A stretch of DNA of 64,000 bases, taken from Acidilutibacter cellobiosedens. Lineage in GTDB: Bacteria > Bacillota > Clostridia > Tissierellales > Acidilutibacteraceae. The position numbers were made by a program, and so were the translations under genes. Positions 61,145-64,000 of the stretch are shown in pieces; positions within the stretch are counted from its first letter, which is position 1; each line of letters opens with the position of its first letter. The notes beneath the pieces are model-generated. The model saw only the letters and a program-made list of their open reading frames with translations, was not told where the DNA came from and did not search any database. Location of the stretch: the NCBI RefSeq assembly GCF_004103715.1, contig NZ_CP035282.1, positions 2,346,673 to 2,410,672 on the forward strand, read 5' to 3'.

Positions 61145-61241
61145 TGGCGGGAGCATGTGGGAATCGAACCCACCCAGGACGCTATTAACGCCCTATACTG
61201 ATTTTGAAGACCAGAAGGCACACCAGCACCTATCTACCCCC
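61145..61241 (-). tRNA. selC: tRNA-Sec (anticodon TCA)
   Basis: About 97 bases including an encoded CCA (61145-61147, complement). The acceptor GGGGGUAG pairs with AUGCUCCC (last pair imperfect), discriminator G. The T arm is GUGGG-UUCGAUU-CCCAC, the variable arm is long, and the anticodon loop contains UCA (complement of 61205-61207). The UCA anticodon, long extra arm and 8-bp acceptor are specific to selenocysteine tRNA. No selA, selB or selD is in the window. Confidence 0.92.
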
Positions 61242-61292
61242 ATGTGAACAAATACCATTATAAGATATAAAACGACATATTACAAGTTGTTT

Positions 61293-62150
61293 TTAAAAAT
61301 TCGTTTCAGTTATTTTAAAGTTTCCCTTCTCGTTTACAATTTTAAAATTCACTACCTTTTTTTCTTCAACCTTCTCTTTTGTACTGATGGATACTCCTGT
61401 AAGTACTTCAATATTGTTGGAATAACCAGACATCGTATATCCTATTAAATTATACTGATCTATATAATCTATATTACTTTTTAAATAGGCTACCTTCGTA
61501 TTATAATTAATATTATCATTACCCTCTATTTTCATGATACTCAAAAGCCCATTCAAATTTTCCTGAGTTATATAATCATAATATTGTTTCACTATATCTA
61601 TAGGACTCGCGTAATCTTTATTAACAATTAATGAGCTGAATGATAACGGTTCTCTTATTAGGTAATATTTTGTCAAAACATTCCTCATTTTCCCATCGAT
61701 AAGGATTTGAACCTTTTTTATAGAGGAAATACTCGTCAATGAGTTGACTATAGAATATATTACAAATGCTTCTTCCTTCTCGGAATAATCTTTTAATATT
61801 TCCTTTGAAAAATTTACATATGCCGTATCGTCAATAACTTCCGCCGATAGCAGTTTTACTTCCCGTGGAATAATATTTCTTAATTTATTTTTGTCAGTTC
61901 CTTTTAATAACTCTTGAATCACCACATTTGCCAGTTCCTCATTGCTTCTCGATACCAACCTTATTTCCGGAAGCAAAAATTTCATCTTATTATTAGGATA
62001 ATAAAGCACTATTTCGGTCTTATCTCCCGGAAGAGGGCTGATGGGAGGATAATTATTACTTCCTTCATATATTACATCATAATTCTGACAAGAAGAAAGT
62101 ATTGAAATTAAAAGGAGCATAGTAATTATGATAGAAATTACTCGTTTCAT
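61293..62150 (-). CDS. GerMN-domain lipoprotein
   Basis: A 285-residue lipoprotein. The signal peptide ends in a lipobox LSSC (residues about 18-21). A GerMN domain (EIVLYYPNNKMKF to about residue 160; DTAYVNFSKEIL) follows, then a C-terminal region of about 110 residues. GerM-like proteins act at the cell surface in sporulation or germination, and similar ones are encoded with WalK/PhoR-type kinases. It is 33 bases after the kinase gene. GGAGGAATATGC precedes the ATG. Confidence 0.87.
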   Translation of the reverse strand: MKRVISIIITMLLLISILSSCQNYDVIYEGSNNYPPISPLPGDKTEIVLYYPNNKMKFLLPEIRLVSRSNEELANVVIQELLKGTDKNKLRNIIPREVKLLSAEVIDDTAYVNFSKEILKDYSEKEEAFVIYSIVNSLTSISSIKKVQILIDGKMRNVLTKYYLIREPLSFSSLIVNKDYASPIDIVKQYYDYITQENLNGLLSIMKIEGNDNINYNTKVAYLKSNIDYIDQYNLIGYTMSGYSNNIEVLTGVSISTKEKVEEKKVVNFKIVNEKGNFKITETNF

Positions 62151-62182
62151 GCATATTCCTCCAATTAAATGAATCATAAAAG

Positions 62183-63619
62183 TTACTGCAAAGGTAATTT
62201 TATATAAAAAGTACTTCCCTTTCCGTACTGACTGTCAACCTCAATTATTCCTTTATGAAGAGACACTATCTGCCAAGAAATAGACAAACCTAATCCGGTC
62301 CCTCCTGTTTCTCTGGACCTGGCTTTATCCACTCTGTAAAACCTTTCAAATATATGAGGGATACAATCTTCAGGTATCCCAATACCGTTATCTTTAATAG
62401 CAATTACTGCATATTGTTCTAAAGTATATAATTTTATTTCAATTAATCCGTTTTGTTGAGTATACTTAATAGCATTATCTATAACATTAATTACAGCTTG
62501 TTGAATTTTATCTTGATCTATTGATATCTGAACCTTTTCTTCCAATATCAATGTTAGTTTTATGGATTTTTTTTCAGCCAAAGGTTTCATACTTAAAACT
62601 ATTTTCTCCAATAAAAAATTGATATAAGTGGTTCTATAATTTAAAATAATATTTTCCTTTCCCAAAGTTGTTAAAGAAAGCAGATCGCTGATTATATTAT
62701 TCAGCCTATCAACTTCACTGTCTATATCCTGTAAAAACTCCCTGTAAATTTCTATATTTTCTTCATTTTCACTCAGCAGAGATTCTGATAATATCTTTAT
62801 GGAAGAAAGAGGAGTCCTGAGCTCATGAGAAACATTAGCTACAAAATCTTTCCGCTCCGTATCTGCCTGATCCAATTTAAGTATCATCATATTAAAAGCA
62901 TCTGCTACATCCCTAAACTCATCATTTGTTTCAATATTTATCTTCTCTTTTAAATTTCCCTGGGAAGCCTTATTTATTACTCTTTTAAATTCATCTAAAG
63001 GTTGAAATATCAAACCCATTAATAGAAAGCTGATGCAGATGTTTACCAGCATACTTACAATAGATATTATAATGATCTTGTTTTGTATATGTTGAACCTC
63101 TTCATAAATACTGTTGATAGAAGCAGATATAAGAGTAGCCCCGATTACATTTTTGTCAACAGTAACAGGAACAGCTACATACATAACTCGTCCCATAATC
63201 TTAAAATTATGAATGTTGGAAGTTGCCATCCCTTTTAAAGCACTATTTATCTCGTCATGCTTAAAAACTTCCCCTACAAATGTATCTCCTGAGTCCGCCT
63301 GCACTATATTATTTGTATCAACAATGATAATTCTCGACTTAATTTCATTACTATATTCCTTTACCATTGATTTAATATAAGCTAAATCCATATTACGGGT
63401 TAAAAGATAATTTTTAACTCTGATGGAGATGATGTTTGCTTTCGCAAAAGTATCAACTTTTTTCTTTTCTAAGGAATTTTCCAAAATAGAATTGATTGTA
63501 ACAGCATTAATAATGAATAAAGATACCATAAGTAACAACAAATAGGTGGAAATTAATTTCCACCTTACACTATAAAACCATTTTCTCCTATTGAACTTTA
63601 CTCCTAAAATAATAACCAA
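62183..63619 (-). CDS. Membrane sensor histidine kinase (PhoR/WalK type)
   Basis: A 478-residue kinase: first membrane helix (about residues 20-42), an extracytoplasmic Cache/PAS-like sensor (to about 180), second helix (about 180-205), HAMP, HisKA with phospho-acceptor His in VSHELRTPLSSI, and HATPase with N, G1 and G2 boxes (NVIDNAIKYT, DNGIGIPED, GGTGLGLSI). The only early in-frame starts are TTG codons; the one at 63619 overlaps the regulator gene by 32 bases, so the exact start is open. Confidence 0.92.
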   Translation of the reverse strand: MVIILGVKFNRRKWFYSVRWKLISTYLLLLMVSLFIINAVTINSILENSLEKKKVDTFAKANIISIRVKNYLLTRNMDLAYIKSMVKEYSNEIKSRIIIVDTNNIVQADSGDTFVGEVFKHDEINSALKGMATSNIHNFKIMGRVMYVAVPVTVDKNVIGATLISASINSIYEEVQHIQNKIIIISIVSMLVNICISFLLMGLIFQPLDEFKRVINKASQGNLKEKINIETNDEFRDVADAFNMMILKLDQADTERKDFVANVSHELRTPLSSIKILSESLLSENEENIEIYREFLQDIDSEVDRLNNIISDLLSLTTLGKENIILNYRTTYINFLLEKIVLSMKPLAEKKSIKLTLILEEKVQISIDQDKIQQAVINVIDNAIKYTQQNGLIEIKLYTLEQYAVIAIKDNGIGIPEDCIPHIFERFYRVDKARSRETGGTGLGLSISWQIVSLHKGIIEVDSQYGKGSTFYIKLPLQ

Positions 63620-64000
63620 CTCCCCACTTAGTGAGAATATATTCTGCTTGGCTGGAATCCTTTTCTATTTTTTCTCTTAACCTCCTAATATGAACATCTA
63701 CAGTCCTTAAATCCCCAAAATATTCGTATCCCCAAATAGTCTCCAAAAGTTCTTCCCTTGTAAATACCTTCCCGGGATTCGTCACCAAAAGGAGAAGCAG
63801 ATCAAATTCCTTTGCAGTAAGATTTACTTCCCGTCCTTTAACCGTAAGTTTTCTTCCTAATGTATTAATAGTAAAATCGTCAATTTGAACTACCTGATCT
63901 ACAATTTTCGTATTTTTCATATTAATTCTTCTGAGCACTGCCTTAATCCTTGCTTTCAATTCCAATATATTAAATGGCTTTGTAAGATAATCATCAGCCC
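63588..64000 (-). CDS. OmpR/PhoB-family response regulator (partial, 5' end outside window)
   Basis: The last 137 codons of a response regulator. The frame enters from beyond 64000 with the end of the receiver domain (ADDYLTKPF, containing the conserved Lys). A winged-helix DNA-binding domain (NLTAKEFDLLLLL to VDVHIRRLREKIE and GVGYYFR) follows. It overlaps the histidine kinase gene, and the three genes form regulator-kinase-lipoprotein. The phosphorylated Asp lies outside the window. Confidence 0.93.
   Translation of the reverse strand, partial: ADDYLTKPFNILELKARIKAVLRRINMKNTKIVDQVVQIDDFTINTLGRKLTVKGREVNLTAKEFDLLLLLVTNPGKVFTREELLETIWGYEYFGDLRTVDVHIRRLREKIEKDSSQAEYILTKWGVGYYFRSKVQ

Noticed and set aside
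61145-61241. Prophage attachment site at the tRNA-Sec 3' end
   Set aside because: No second copy of the tRNA 3' sequence was found in the window, so integration at this tRNA cannot be supported here.
1-64000. CRISPR arrays or cas genes
   Set aside because: No regularly spaced direct repeats and no Cas-like proteins were seen on either strand.

Overview
The window is from a low-GC, spore-forming Firmicute of the Clostridia/Tissierellia type. The reasons are strong A+T richness, frequent TTG starts behind GGAGG ribosome binding sites, sporulation genes (spoIIP, gpr, yqfC, yqfD, a ytvI-like gene), and a gene order close to the Bacillus subtilis yqeT-yqfO (dnaK to sigA) region. A selenocysteine tRNA points to an anaerobe that uses selenium. 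The species cannot be fixed from the sequence.

Positions 1-42,600 are a conserved housekeeping block, almost all on the minus strand. In transcription order it holds comEC, holA, (rpsT divergent), gpr, spoIIP, lepB, lepA, hemW, the CIRCE-controlled hrcA-grpE-dnaK-dnaJ heat-shock genes, prmA, rsmE, mtaB, hinT, rpsU, yqeY, nfeD, floA, yqfC, yqfD, phoH, pgpH, ybeY, a dgkA-PAP2 fusion, a DUF3048 lipoprotein, cdd, era, recO, a UBA/DUF4342-type gene, glyQ-glyS, ccpN, ppsR, dgt, dnaG, sigA, trmK, a Nif3 gene and a partial zinc-ribbon gene. These genes cover DNA replication and transcription initiation, ribosome and tRNA maturation, protein folding, envelope functions and sporulation.

Positions 42,600-53,300 are accessory metabolism: an AlaX-type editing protein, a Usp-domain protein, a nitroreductase, a YtvI-like permease, an aminotransferase and a lone panB. 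A divergent promoter region with duplicated operator-like elements follows. Beyond it are two related alpha/beta hydrolases on either side of an AGCS amino-acid symporter, then a nicotinamidase-type hydrolase.

Positions 53,300-61,250 look like a mobile or prophage-remnant zone. It holds a paired ABC exporter, a holin-like gene, an amidase with duplicated SPOR repeats, an IS110-family element with a structured non-coding upstream region, a BhlA/UviB holin-like gene, a HicAB toxin-antitoxin module between direct repeats, and tRNA-Sec. The window closes with a lipoprotein, histidine kinase and response regulator operon cut by the window end.

The signals least explained by known families are a structured terminator-type leader RNA in front of glyQS, a dispersed intergenic repeat of about 105 bp found at about six places, and the duplicated 26-bp operator-like element between panB and the hydrolase gene.
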